Assembly: GCF_001512295.1 (NCBI RefSeq)
Contig: NZ_LNUP01000002.1
Span: 648,027 to 712,026, forward strand
Length of the DNA stretch: 64,000 bases
Direction of reading: 5' to 3'
Source: Pseudomonas sp. EpS/L25
GTDB lineage: Bacteria > Pseudomonadota > Gammaproteobacteria > Pseudomonadales > Pseudomonadaceae
A model generated the notes under the pieces. It did no database searches. It saw only the letters and a program-made list of their open reading frames with translations, and was not told where the DNA came from. Positions within the stretch are counted from its first letter, which is position 1, and each line of letters opens with the position of its first letter. This document shows, in pieces, positions 36,511-45,519 of this stretch. A program made the translations under genes and the position numbers.

Positions 36511-38459
36511 TCCCTGCGCATCAGCCAGAGAAAGTAGGGGCAGCCGATGAACGCCGCCAGCAGGCCGGCCGAGACCGGCCAGGGATAGGCCAGGTTGCGC
36601 CCCAGCCAGTCGGCTACCAGCATCAGTCCGGCGCCCGCCAGGGCGCTCAGGGCCAGCTGCGGACGGGCCCGGTGGATGCCCAGCTGACGCGCCAGGTGCG
36701 GCGCGATCAGGCCGACGAAGCTCAGCGGTCCGACGACCAGGGTGGCGGTGGCCGTGAGCAGGGCCGCGCACAGCACCAGGGCCAGCCGTGCGGCACCCAG
36801 GCGCAGGCCCAGCGCTGCCGCTGCCGGCCCGCCGAGGGCGAGCAGATCCAGGGGCCGGCCCAAGGCCAGTGCCAGCAGCAGACCCAGCAGCATGACCAGG
36901 TTGGCGAGCAGGGCGCGTGGGCCGTCCACGGCGTAGGTCGAGCCGGTCATCCAACCGAGCAATTGGGTCACCCGCGGATCGCCACTGGCCAGCAGCAGGG
37001 TGCCCAGGGCGCCCAGCAAGGTGGTCAGGCAGACACCGGTGAGCAGCATGCGCTCGCTGCCGTAGCCGTCGCGGCGCCCCATGGCCAGCAGCGCACCCAG
37101 GGCGAGGAGCGCGCCGAGCAGGGCCGCCGGCAGCAGATAGGGCTGAGGGGTGGCCACCAGCAGGAACAGCAGCATCACCGCCAGCGCGGCCCCGGAACTC
37201 ACCCCGAGCACTTCCGGGCTGGCCATGGGATTACCGGTAAGGCGTTGCACCAAGGCGCCGGCCAGCGCCAGCATGGCCCCGGCGGCCAGGGCACCGGCCA
37301 CCCGCGGCAGACGCCAGTGCAGCACCACCTGGCTGCTGTCGCCCAGGCTCCAGCCCTGGGGCGTGCGACCCAGCAGCAGGGCCGGCACCAGCAGCACGGC
37401 CACGACCAGCAGACCGCCCAGCAACAGGGGGGCGACGCGGCGTGCCGCCCGGGCCGGCGGCGCTGGCGGTGGCCGCAGGCGGGCGGCGCGCGGTTGGCGG
37501 CCCAGTAGCCAGAGCAGCAGTGGCACGCTCAGCACCGAGGTCAGCAGACCGGCGGGGACCTCGCCGGCCAGGGCCGAGAGTTCGCGCGCGCCCTGATCCA
37601 CCAGCCACAGCAGGACCGCGCCGAACAGCGGCGCCCAGAACAGCCGCTGGGGCAAGCGCCGGGCGCCGCTGAGACGGGCGATGGCCGGTGCGGCCAGGCC
37701 GATGAAGCCGATCGGGCCGACGCTGCCGACCACGCAGGCGCTGAGGGTCACGGCGATGGCCAGGGCCAGCACGCGGGTGCGCGCCAGATTCACGCCCAGG
37801 CTGGCGGCGCTCTCGTCGGCCAGGCCCAGGGTCGCCAGCGGGCGGACCAGCAGCGCCGCCAGCACGCCGAGGACCAGCAGGCGCGGTGCCAGGTAGGTCG
37901 CCCCGCCCCAGCCGTTCTGGCTCAGGGAGCCGGCCTGCCAGAGGAACAGATCGCTCAGGTAGTCGTGGTTGAATAGGATCAGCAGCGAGTTGAGCGCGCC
38001 GCAATAGAGACTGATCACCATGCCGGCGAGGATGAAGTTCAGGGGCACCAGGGTACGCTGCCAGGCGATGGCGAACAGCAGCAGGGTAGCCAGGGCGGCG
38101 CCGGCCAAGGCCACGCCCTCCAGGCCATGGGCGAGCAGGCCGGGGGCCCAGAGCAGGCACAGCGACAGGGCCAGGTTGGCCCCCGCCGAGACGCCCAGGG
38201 TGCCTGGTTCGGCCAGCGGATTGCGCAGCACCTGCTGGAACAGGGCGCCGGCCAGGCCCAGGGCGGCGCCGGCCAGCCAGGCCATGGCCACCCGCGGCGC
38301 GAAACTGTCGCGCAGCAGCACCGCCTGCAGGCTGGTCGCCGAGTCGGCGCCGCTGACACCCGGCCATAGCGGCACGAGCCCCTTGGCCGTGAGCAAGGCG
38401 GCCAGCGCCAGCAGCAGGGCGAACAGCGGCCAGGGCGAAGAGCGGCGGGAGTCAGACAT
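36465..38459 (-). CDS. FhuB-like double-length FecCD iron-siderophore permease
   Basis: Inner-membrane permease of 664 residues built as two fused FecCD units (roughly 1-330 and 340-664). This is the FhuB architecture (about 660 residues), as opposed to separate FecC and FecD. Each half has about ten hydrophobic helices and the conserved Gly-rich signature: GFIGLAAPAIAR in the first half and SFVGLIAPHLAR in the second, which contact the ATPase. It overlaps the upstream binding-protein gene by 8 bases, so the two are coupled. The matching ATPase is not adjacent but lies at 49457-50224. It is expected to import the ferric hydroxamate/hydroxyaspartate siderophore from the periplasm. Confidence 0.92.
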   Translation of the reverse strand: MSDSRRSSPWPLFALLLALAALLTAKGLVPLWPGVSGADSATSLQAVLLRDSFAPRVAMAWLAGAALGLAGALFQQVLRNPLAEPGTLGVSAGANLALSLCLLWAPGLLAHGLEGVALAGAALATLLLFAIAWQRTLVPLNFILAGMVISLYCGALNSLLILFNHDYLSDLFLWQAGSLSQNGWGGATYLAPRLLVLGVLAALLVRPLATLGLADESAASLGVNLARTRVLALAIAVTLSACVVGSVGPIGFIGLAAPAIARLSGARRLPQRLFWAPLFGAVLLWLVDQGARELSALAGEVPAGLLTSVLSVPLLLWLLGRQPRAARLRPPPAPPARAARRVAPLLLGGLLVVAVLLVPALLLGRTPQGWSLGDSSQVVLHWRLPRVAGALAAGAMLALAGALVQRLTGNPMASPEVLGVSSGAALAVMLLFLLVATPQPYLLPAALLGALLALGALLAMGRRDGYGSERMLLTGVCLTTLLGALGTLLLASGDPRVTQLLGWMTGSTYAVDGPRALLANLVMLLGLLLALALGRPLDLLALGGPAAAALGLRLGAARLALVLCAALLTATATLVVGPLSFVGLIAPHLARQLGIHRARPQLALSALAGAGLMLVADWLGRNLAYPWPVSAGLLAAFIGCPYFLWLMRRDQKPARSARKAPIRP

Positions 38460-39345
38460 GTCGGACTCCTTCGAGATGGCGGGTCAACTGCTCGGCGAGG
38501 AACAGCGCCGAGGCCACGCCGCCATAGGGAAAGAAGCGCGGCAAGGTCAACACGTGGCCGGCGCGGACCGCCGGCAGCGCCTGCCACAGGGTACCGTCCT
38601 GGCGCAGGCGTTGCAGCTCGGCCAGGCGGGTCGGCAACTCCACGCAGACCAGCAGGGCCTCGGGCGCCTCGGCCAGGCGCTCGATCCCCACCAGGGTCAC
38701 CCCCATGGCGTTGCTGCGGCCCTGCCAGGCGTTGCGCAGGCCCAGGCGCTCGAGTACGGCCTGGATCAGGCTGCCACGCCCATACAGGGTGGCATGGCGC
38801 CCGTCGGCGTTGACCAGGGCGACCTGTACCGGTGGGCGTGGGCTGGTGGCCAGGCGGGCAGCCAAGGCACCGAGCCGCCGGTCTACCTCGGCAAGGTAGG
38901 CCTGGGCCTCCTGGAGCCGGTCGAGGCGGGCGCCCAGCGTGAGCAGCAGGGCGCTGGCGCGCGTATAGGGATCGGCGGAGGGGTAGAGGTCGACGATTTC
39001 CGTAGGCGCGATGCTGCGCAGTGCCCGATCCACCACCGGGGCCAGCGGATCACTGAGGATCAGGCTGGGCTGCAGGCGCTGCAGCAGTTCCAGATTGGGT
39101 TCCCAGAAGGGGCCTATGTCCTGCACCTGTGCAGGCAGGGCAAAGGTCGGCATGCGGCGTCGGTAATAGCCGGTGTCCGAGCCGGCGAGGGGTATCACCC
39201 CCAGGGCCAGTAGCGTCTCCAGGGCCGCCCAGTTGATGGCGACGATGCGTGCTTGCTGAGCGGGGGCGGCGAACAAGGGTGGCAGCGCGCTGAGCAACGC
39301 GCCTCCGAGCAACCCTTTTACCAACTGACGACGGGCAAAGATCAT
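38452..39345 (-). CDS. FhuD-like periplasmic iron-siderophore binding protein
   Basis: Substrate-binding protein of 297 residues. The N-terminus MIFARRQLVKGLLGGALLSAL has a twin arginine before a hydrophobic stretch and an A-x-A-like cleavage area near residue 27, so a Tat signal is plausible. The mature part follows the FecB/FhuD pattern: IVAINWAALETLLALGVIPLAG at the start, LELLQRLQPSLILSD in the hinge region, and a C-terminal lobe with the WQALPAVRAGHV motif. The gene is translationally coupled to the permease and lies behind the receptor gene on the same strand, separated by a hairpin at 39372-39393. It should pass the ferri-siderophore from the outer-membrane receptor to the permease. 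Confidence 0.9.
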   Translation of the reverse strand: MIFARRQLVKGLLGGALLSALPPLFAAPAQQARIVAINWAALETLLALGVIPLAGSDTGYYRRRMPTFALPAQVQDIGPFWEPNLELLQRLQPSLILSDPLAPVVDRALRSIAPTEIVDLYPSADPYTRASALLLTLGARLDRLQEAQAYLAEVDRRLGALAARLATSPRPPVQVALVNADGRHATLYGRGSLIQAVLERLGLRNAWQGRSNAMGVTLVGIERLAEAPEALLVCVELPTRLAELQRLRQDGTLWQALPAVRAGHVLTLPRFFPYGGVASALFLAEQLTRHLEGVRHV

Positions 39346-39371
39346 GGACGATACGTTCTCGAAACAGACGA

Positions 39372-39393
39372 CGAAGCCCCGTGAGGGGCTTCG
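39372..39393 (-). terminator. Hairpin between receptor and binding-protein genes
   Basis: A perfect 9-bp stem (CGAAGCCCC/GGGGCTTCG) with loop GTGA lies 34 bases after the receptor stop. The T-run on the - strand is weak, so it may terminate only partly or protect the 3' end, lowering permease expression relative to the receptor. Confidence 0.5.
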
Positions 39394-39427
39394 AGGGTGA
39401 GGCGGCTGGTGAATCGTCGATCAACGC

Positions 39428-41887
39428 TTACCAGCTGTACTTGACCGTACCCAGCAAGGTACGGGTTTCGCCGGGATAGCAGCTGGTGGTGCCGTCGCAG
39501 GTACCCACGTAGTGCTTGTTCCCCAGATTCTGTCCGGTGAGCGAGACGGTGACGTTGCGGTTGATGGGATAGCTCGCGCCCGCATCGAACAGGGTATGGG
39601 GGTCGATCTTGTAGACATTGGCGTTGTCGCCGTAGAAGGACCCCACGTAGCGCAAGCCGCCACCCAGGCTCAGGCCGCGTAGCGCGCCGTCGCGGAAGGT
39701 GTAGTTGAGCCAGCCGGACGCCATGTGCCTGGGCACGTTGGAAAACTCGTTACCCTTGTCGCCGTTGTTGCTCTTGGTGATCTCGGTGTCCGTGTAGGTA
39801 TAGGACGCCAGCAGATCCCAATTGGCGTTCAGACGGGCCTTCGCCTCGGCCTCGATGCCCTTGGAACGCACCTCGCCCGTGGCCTCGCTGAAGCCGCTCG
39901 GAATACCGTTGACCAAAAGATTGGTCAGCACATTGGTCTTGGTGACGTCGAAGGCCGCCAGGGTCAGCAGCAGGCCATCGTTGGGCTGGTACTTGACCCC
40001 CGCTTCCCACTGACGCGCCTCGCTCGGATCGAAGGTGGCACCGCGGATATCGGTCCCGCTGTTGGGGACGAAGGATTCGGCATAGCTGACATAGGGCGCC
40101 AGGCCGAAGTCGGTCAGGTAGGTCAGGCCGACACGACCGGTGAAGTCCTGATCCTTGGCCAGGGCATCGCTGCTGGTGAGGTGATTGGCGGTGCTGGTGC
40201 GTACCTCGTCGTAGCGACCGCCGGCGGTCACGATCCAGTGATCGTCCAGATGAATCTGGTCCTGCAGGTAGTAGCCGATCTGGTCCTGGGTCTGGTTCTG
40301 GTCGACCGCCAGGGCGTTCGGCCGGCCAACGTTGAGGCCATACACGGGATTGGCCGGATTGAGCAGCAGCGGCAGCAGGGTACCCAGGTTGGCCGTGGTC
40401 AGCGGCGTCTGGTAGCGCTTGACGTCGGATTCGGTACGCGCGTAGTCGATCCCGGTCAGCAGGGTGTGCTGGATGCCGGCGGTGGCGAAGTCGAACTGCA
40501 GCTGGTTGTCGACGGTGAGTGCATTGAGGTGCTCGTCGAAGCGGCGGGGCTGGCGTACCACGTAGTTGGCCAGGGGGCCGTTGACCAGGGCCGCGGTCTG
40601 CGCGGGCGGCAGTTGGAGCAGGGGCGCCACGCTGGCCACGGTACCCTGGCCGAGCAGGTTGTTGAGCACGAAGTCCACCTGACCGTAGCGCAGGTTCTGG
40701 CGGAACTCGACGTTGTCGTTGAAGCGATGGCGGAAGCGGTAGCCCAGGCTGAACTGACGCTGGTACGAATGGTTGAAGGAGTGATCGCCAAGCAGCACGT
40801 CCTCGTCGACGTGCTGGTAATAGGGCGTGTAGGCGGAGAGGGTGCCGCCATTGTCGTCCTTCAGGAAGTCCGCGAGGACGGTCAGGCTGGTATCGTCGTC
40901 CGGTGCCCAGGTGAAGGAGGGCGCGAGGTAGAAGCGATCGTCGGGTACCTCATGGCCATCGGAATACTCGAACTGGGTATCGCTTTTACGCACCACGCCT
41001 ACCACGCGATAGAGCAGGGTGCCGTCGTCGGTCAGCCGGTCACCGATATCGAAGCGTGCCTGGGTACGGTCGTGGCTGCCATAGCCCAGTTCCACCTCAT
41101 GGACACCCGCGGCGGTCGGCATCTTGCTCACCCGGTTGATGATGCCGCCGGCATCGCCCAGGCCGAACAGGCTGGAGGATGGACCGCGCACCACCTCGAT
41201 GCTATCGAGCCCATAGGGCTCGCTGCGGAAGAAGCTGTAGCTGTTGTTCAACTGCCGCAGACCATCGCGATAGTCACTGGTGCTCTGGGCATTGAAGCCA
41301 CGAATGTAGAGCCAGTCGTAGCCCTTGGGGTCGACGCCATAGGTCTCGGTCTTCACCCCGGGCACGTAGCGCAGCGCCTGGGTCACGCTTTGCACGTTCT
41401 GCACGTCCATTTGCTGCCGGGTGATCACCGAGATGGACTGGGGCGTTTCCAACAGCGGAGCGCCGGTCTTGCTGCCGGCCTGACTGCTATTGGCCACGAA
41501 ACCCGTGGGTTCGTCCTGGATCGTGGTGGCGATGGTGGTGGCGGGCAGGGCAGTGGTGTCGCTCGCCGTTCTGGCGTTGGCAAGCAGCGTGACGCGGTCG
41601 CCCTCGAGCTCGTAACGGATGCCGGTCCCGCCCAGCAGGCGGTCAAGGGCCTGGCGCGGCGTCAGATCGCCGCGTACGGCAGGCGCGCGCAGACCGCGGA
41701 CCTGGGTGGCATCGAAGAGCACCTGCACCTTGGCTTGGCGACCCAGGTCGGTCAGCGCCTGCGCCAGGGGCTGCGGACGGATATCGAGCTGAACCGCCCA
41801 GGCATTCCCGGTCAGGGCGCCGAGCGTGGTCAAGGTGATGCTCATGGCGAGTCGATGGGGGCGAAAGACGCGAGGTGAAAAGCCCAT
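39428..41887 (-). CDS. TonB-dependent siderophore receptor with signalling (STN) domain
   Basis: Outer-membrane ferri-siderophore receptor of 819 residues (FpvA is about 815). Signal peptide 1-31; STN domain about 32-105 (LDIRPQPLAQALTDLGRQ, LTPRQALDRLLGGTGIRYE), which contacts FecR; a TonB-box-like ETPQSISVITRQQM near 148; plug to about 270 (VEVVRGPSSSLFGLGDAGGIIN); 22-strand barrel ending in an aromatic residue (VKYSW), as normal. The STN domain, with the FecR and FecI genes next to the exporter, indicates cell-surface signalling: uptake of the cognate siderophore activates FecI and receptor expression. A Fur-like box lies 34 bases upstream. The ligand is presumed to be the lipopeptide made here. 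Confidence 0.93.
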   Translation of the reverse strand: MGFSPRVFRPHRLAMSITLTTLGALTGNAWAVQLDIRPQPLAQALTDLGRQAKVQVLFDATQVRGLRAPAVRGDLTPRQALDRLLGGTGIRYELEGDRVTLLANARTASDTTALPATTIATTIQDEPTGFVANSSQAGSKTGAPLLETPQSISVITRQQMDVQNVQSVTQALRYVPGVKTETYGVDPKGYDWLYIRGFNAQSTSDYRDGLRQLNNSYSFFRSEPYGLDSIEVVRGPSSSLFGLGDAGGIINRVSKMPTAAGVHEVELGYGSHDRTQARFDIGDRLTDDGTLLYRVVGVVRKSDTQFEYSDGHEVPDDRFYLAPSFTWAPDDDTSLTVLADFLKDDNGGTLSAYTPYYQHVDEDVLLGDHSFNHSYQRQFSLGYRFRHRFNDNVEFRQNLRYGQVDFVLNNLLGQGTVASVAPLLQLPPAQTAALVNGPLANYVVRQPRRFDEHLNALTVDNQLQFDFATAGIQHTLLTGIDYARTESDVKRYQTPLTTANLGTLLPLLLNPANPVYGLNVGRPNALAVDQNQTQDQIGYYLQDQIHLDDHWIVTAGGRYDEVRTSTANHLTSSDALAKDQDFTGRVGLTYLTDFGLAPYVSYAESFVPNSGTDIRGATFDPSEARQWEAGVKYQPNDGLLLTLAAFDVTKTNVLTNLLVNGIPSGFSEATGEVRSKGIEAEAKARLNANWDLLASYTYTDTEITKSNNGDKGNEFSNVPRHMASGWLNYTFRDGALRGLSLGGGLRYVGSFYGDNANVYKIDPHTLFDAGASYPINRNVTVSLTGQNLGNKHYVGTCDGTTSCYPGETRTLLGTVKYSW

Positions 41888-41920
41888 GTTGCAAGTGCTC
41901 CGTGCAGGACGACAATCGTT

Positions 41921-41939
41921 AATGTGAATTATTCGCTTA
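41921..41939. promoter_or_regulatory. Fur-like box upstream of the receptor gene
   Basis: AATGTGAATTATTCGCTTA is close to the common Pseudomonas Fur operator form AATGAGAATTATTCTCATT. It lies 34-52 bases before the receptor start and is the most A/T-rich stretch in the intergenic region. Judged by eye. Confidence 0.65.
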
Positions 41940-42004
41940 TAAGACGCATCACCTCGGGAAAACCGGAAGAAAAAAATTCGCTAGAGGGCGGGGATAGAGC
42001 CTTT

Positions 42005-43678
42005 TCAGTCGAAGAGCGTCGGCTCGACCGGTGCGTTGACGGTCTGGGTGACGATGTTTCCCTTCTCCAGATGCAACACGCGGTCGGCTACCTCGAAGTA
42101 GCGGTCATCGTGTGAGATGACCACGATGGTCTTGCCCAGACGCTGGAATTCGGGCAGCAGCTCGCGATAGAAGATGCGCCGGAAGGCAGGGTCCTGGTCT
42201 GCCGCCCATTCGTCGAATACCAGGACCGGGCGCCCTTCCAGCCAGGCCTGTAGCAGGGCGAGGCGCTTGCGCTGGCCGGTGGATAGATCGGTGGTGGAGA
42301 AGCGCTGATCCCGAATGTCCACCTTGTGGCCGATCTCGAGGCGCGCCAGGTACTGCAAGGCCTGCTCGGGTAGGGTCGCGGAGTCCTGCAGGACGTCGTC
42401 GAACAGGTAGTAATCGGTGAACACCGTCGTGAACAACTGGCGGTAGGCATCACGATTCTCCGCGGTGACCGGTACGCCATCGTGCAGCAACTCGCCGTCA
42501 CGTGCCTCGTACAGCCCCAGCAATACCTTGATCAGGGTGGTCTTGCCGCAGCCGTTCTCGCCGGCGATGAACAGGATTTCGCCCCGGCGGAGGTGCAGGT
42601 CGATAGGGCCGAGCGCGAAGCCCGTGCCCTCGGCGGCGGGATAGCGGTAGGCCAGGCCACGTAGCTCGATGCCCTGGCGCAGGACCGCAGGGGGGGTGTC
42701 GGTGGCGTTGAGTGGCAGGGAGGGTTCCGGGGTGGAGAAGTCCGCCGATAGCTCCGCGATGCGGCCGAAGGCCACCTGGGCTCGGCTGACGATGGGCAGG
42801 TTGCCGATCAGGCTTTCCAGCGGGCCCTTCATGTACAGCAACACCAGGATGAAGCCGCTCAAGGTGCCCTTGTCGGTGCTCGGCCAGAGCGACTCGTAGG
42901 TGAGGGCGACGCCGATGACGATGAAGAACAGCGTGGAGCCGAAGCCCTTGGCGATGACGAACAGATTGATGGCGCTCAGCTGGATGGCGCAAATCCGCTC
43001 GGCGGTCCCCTTGAGGCGCCCATCGTAGTGGCGTTCCCGCCGCTGGCGGTTGATGCGCAGTTCCTTGGCGCCTTCCATCAGTGCCTGGTAGTGCTTCTGC
43101 AATTCGTCTTCCTGCTCGCGAGCGGCGAAGAAGCCGCGGATGCCGCGGCTGCGAGCGAAGTACTGGATGGCGCTGCCGATGATGATGGCCACGGCGGTGA
43201 CCAGGAACATGCTCCATGACAGGAAGGCCATGTACAGCAGGCAGCTGAGGGAGATGGTGAAGGACACCGCCAAAGGCGCGAAGGCGAAGGCGAAGTCGCT
43301 AATGGTGTCCACGTCGTGCGTCAGTACCGGGATCAGCCGGTGGCTGCGATAGCGTTCCAGTTGGTCCATGGGCGCGCTGATGATCTTGCGGCCCAGTTCT
43401 TTGCGCAGCCTGGCGATGACGTGCTGGCCCACGTAGTTGGTGCCGATGTCGGAGAGGATGGAACCTGTCAACGCCAGCAGGCAGAAACCGCCGAAGGCGA
43501 GCAGCAGGGTACTGGGCACCAGGCCCTCGGCGTGCAGGCTGCGATTGATGGTGGCCAGCAGCGCGGTGATGCTCAGGCCGCCGACAATGCCCAGCAGCAC
43601 GGACAACAGGAGGATTGGCCAGAATGGCCGCAACAGTCCCAAGAGCTCGACGAGGGCCGTGGAGGATTTTGCGCGCAT
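42005..43678 (-). CDS. PvdE-like cyclic-peptide-type ABC exporter
   Basis: Fused membrane/ATPase half-transporter of 557 residues (PvdE is about 549). N-terminal six-helix domain to about residue 300; ATPase with Walker A GENGCGKTTL, signature LSTGQRKRLAL and Walker B VLVFDEWAADQDP. The EWAADQDP ending is typical of the SyrD/PvdE group, which export siderophore or lipopeptide precursors from cytosol to periplasm. An IS-type promoter precedes it on the - strand at 43737-43760, so it is probably under the PvdS-like sigma. The acylated heptapeptide is its likely cargo. No outer-membrane efflux partner (PvdRT-OpmQ type) lies in the window. Confidence 0.92.
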   Translation of the reverse strand: MRAKSSTALVELLGLLRPFWPILLLSVLLGIVGGLSITALLATINRSLHAEGLVPSTLLLAFGGFCLLALTGSILSDIGTNYVGQHVIARLRKELGRKIISAPMDQLERYRSHRLIPVLTHDVDTISDFAFAFAPLAVSFTISLSCLLYMAFLSWSMFLVTAVAIIIGSAIQYFARSRGIRGFFAAREQEDELQKHYQALMEGAKELRINRQRRERHYDGRLKGTAERICAIQLSAINLFVIAKGFGSTLFFIVIGVALTYESLWPSTDKGTLSGFILVLLYMKGPLESLIGNLPIVSRAQVAFGRIAELSADFSTPEPSLPLNATDTPPAVLRQGIELRGLAYRYPAAEGTGFALGPIDLHLRRGEILFIAGENGCGKTTLIKVLLGLYEARDGELLHDGVPVTAENRDAYRQLFTTVFTDYYLFDDVLQDSATLPEQALQYLARLEIGHKVDIRDQRFSTTDLSTGQRKRLALLQAWLEGRPVLVFDEWAADQDPAFRRIFYRELLPEFQRLGKTIVVISHDDRYFEVADRVLHLEKGNIVTQTVNAPVEPTLFD

Positions 43679-43736
43679 GAAGGATTCCTGTAGTGAGGGG
43701 CCAGGCTGAACCTGGTCACGGACGGCTCAGGAGGTG

Positions 43737-43760
43737 ACGAATGGCGGGCGTGGGAAATTA
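43737..43760 (-). promoter_or_regulatory. PvdS-type IS promoter of the exporter gene
   Basis: Read on the - strand: TAATT, exactly 16 bases, then CGT, ending 58 bases before the exporter start. It has the same TAATT variant and spacing as the NRPS operon promoter at 6170-6193. Confidence 0.6.
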
Positions 43761-43807
43761 CCGAGGGCGCGCGGCGGTGGGCGGCTCCGTCCGCGGTGGC
43801 TGGCCGA

Positions 43808-44758
43808 TCACAAGGCCTTGTAGCGACTCGCGACGAGCACGCTGCCATCCTGCTGGGTGGTCACCTCCACCGGCAAAATCTTCGGTAGCTGGTACAGCAG
43901 CTTTTCCAGGGCCGCGACGCTGTAGATGCCGCCCGGGCGCATGGCGGCGGCCTGGGCATCGGCCACTCTCACGTCACGCTCCAGATAGCGACCGATCAAC
44001 GGCAGGACCTCGCCCAGCGACTGGCCATCGAGCACCAGTTGGCCCTGGCGCCAGGCCAGCAGCGCCTGGACATCGGTGTGGCGGATTTCCGGTCCATGCC
44101 CGGCCAGGTAGCGGGCCTGCATGCCGGCCGTCAGCTCGACGACCTGGGTCCGGCCTTCCGGGGTCACCCGTACCCGGCCTTCGGCGACGGTGACGATAAG
44201 GTCATTGCCGGTATTCCAGACATCGAAGCGCGTGCCGGTGACCCTGATCTCGCCTTGGCGCGTCTTGACGGTGAACGGGTGGAAGCGGTCGTGATGAACC
44301 TCGAAGAAGGCCTGACCCGCGGGCAGATAAAGATCCCGGCGGTCGATGAAGTCGCCGTAGAACAGCGATGTATGGGTATTGAGGCTCACCTGAGAGCCGT
44401 CGGGCAGGCTGATCTGCTGCATTCCTGCCGTGGCACCGTAGTAGCGGACGCTACTGGGTAGCAGCCCACCATACCAGCCGGCCAACCACAGCCCGCAGCA
44501 GGTCGCCAGCGCGCAGCTCAGGCGTAGCAGCCGTCGGCGCCGCAGGCGTGGTCGGAACTGGGCAGGCGTGGGCGGCAAATGGCCGGCCAAGCCCCAGAGG
44601 GTTTCGATCGCCTGGTATTCGGCCAGATGGCGTGGGTCCTGGGCACACCAGGCGTTGAAGGCGTCGCGCTCGGCTGCGGAACAGTCTTCCGCCTGGAGGC
44701 GTAGATGCCAGGTGGCAGCTTCTTCGCTCAGGCGCTGTTGTTCGGCAGACCAGGTCAC
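43808..44758 (-). CDS. FecR-family anti-sigma / sigma regulator
   Basis: Single-pass inner-membrane regulator that carries the receptor's signal to the FecI-type sigma. Taking the GTG at 44758 gives 316 residues and a normal start (TWSAEQQRLSEEAATWHLRLQ); a frame open to 44797 would need a TTG and adds odd residues. N-terminal cytosolic part with the conserved W in FNAWCAQDPRHLAEYQAIETLWG; one membrane segment at about residues 75-95 (LRLSCALATCCGLWLAGWYG); periplasmic FecR domain with ISLPDGSQVSLNTHT and VTGTRFDVW; C-terminal domain that would meet the receptor STN domain. It is divergent from the sigma gene rather than behind it, which is uncommon for this pair. Confidence 0.88.
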   Translation of the reverse strand: MTWSAEQQRLSEEAATWHLRLQAEDCSAAERDAFNAWCAQDPRHLAEYQAIETLWGLAGHLPPTPAQFRPRLRRRRLLRLSCALATCCGLWLAGWYGGLLPSSVRYYGATAGMQQISLPDGSQVSLNTHTSLFYGDFIDRRDLYLPAGQAFFEVHHDRFHPFTVKTRQGEIRVTGTRFDVWNTGNDLIVTVAEGRVRVTPEGRTQVVELTAGMQARYLAGHGPEIRHTDVQALLAWRQGQLVLDGQSLGEVLPLIGRYLERDVRVADAQAAAMRPGGIYSVAALEKLLYQLPKILPVEVTTQQDGSVLVASRYKAL

Positions 44759-44878
44759 GGGCGGACATCCATCGGCGAAAATGCAAGGGACCGGCAACCT
44801 ACATTGCTGGCACCGTCAGAGTAAAGCATAGTGGCGATCTGCAATATGGGCGCCACTCATCGGCACGGGAGGCACGAA

Positions 44879-45355
44879 TTGATAGGCTACTACCAGGAAT
44901 TACTCAAGTTCCTGACGCGCGCGACGGGTGATCGCCAGACTGCGGCCGACCTCGTCCAGGCGGCCTATCTTCGCCTTCTCGACCGTTCGTCCGCGGTCGA
45001 AATCCAGGAGCCGCGGGCGTTGCTGTATCGCACGGCCATCAACCTGTCCATCGATCTGCGGCGTCGCGAGCGGGTGCGCCAGGATGAGCTGACTAGTGGT
45101 CTCGAGGCCGAAGAGGTACCGACCGCCGACTGTCCCCACGAAGGTCTGGCGCGCGATCAGCAGCTTGCCCTGCTGCGCCGCGCGCTGGAAGAGCTGCCGC
45201 CAGCCTGTCGCGAAGCCTTTCTGTTGCGTAAGCTCGAGGGGTTGAGCCATGTCCAGATCGCGGAGCAACTGGGGTTATCCAAGGCTTCCGTGGAAAAGCA
45301 CATCGTCAACGCCATGCGCCACTGCCGCCTCCGTCTGCTGGACTGGAACGCCTGA
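44879..45355 (+). CDS. FecI-type ECF sigma factor
   Basis: ECF sigma factor of 158 residues from a TTG start at 44879, chosen because GGGAGG lies 7 bases upstream; an upstream GTG at 44831 or ATG at 44846 is possible. Region 2 is visible in ATGDRQTAADLVQAAYLRLLDR and ALLYRTAINLSIDLRRRE, and region 4 in LEELPPACREAFLLRKLEGLSHVQIAEQLGLSKASVEKHI. These residues match the FecI/FpvI/FoxI class. It is distinct from the PvdS-like protein at 5466. Its partner is the divergent FecR, and its target is presumably the receptor gene. About 120 bases between the two start codons hold both promoters; I could not recognise a clear box there. Confidence 0.88.
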   Translation: MIGYYQELLKFLTRATGDRQTAADLVQAAYLRLLDRSSAVEIQEPRALLYRTAINLSIDLRRRERVRQDELTSGLEAEEVPTADCPHEGLARDQQLALLRRALEELPPACREAFLLRKLEGLSHVQIAEQLGLSKASVEKHIVNAMRHCRLRLLDWNA

Positions 45356-45429
45356 TCCTTGCCCGCATCCGCAATGCCTGGATGAGGTGCATTGCCGTAA
45401 GCAGGCGCACCTTGGTTGTTCGTTTTAGG

Positions 45430-45453
45430 TAAATCCCGGCTCTGTCCTGTCGT
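45430..45453 (+). promoter_or_regulatory. PvdS-type IS promoter of the pvdA operon
   Basis: An exact TAAAT (followed by CCC, as in many PvdS promoters), 16 bases, then CGT. It lies 66 bases before the pvdA start and is the best IS-box match in the window. Confidence 0.8.
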
Positions 45454-45519
45454 CCCTCCTAGTGCACCCCCGAACGCCTCCGGCGCCTCGGGTCTTCCGC
45501 TTTCCAGAGGACGGCACTC

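Noticed and set aside
39725-41878. 717-codon frame antisense to the TonB receptor gene
   Set aside because: No conserved domain; the receptor on the - strand has every expected motif from signal peptide to terminal aromatic residue.
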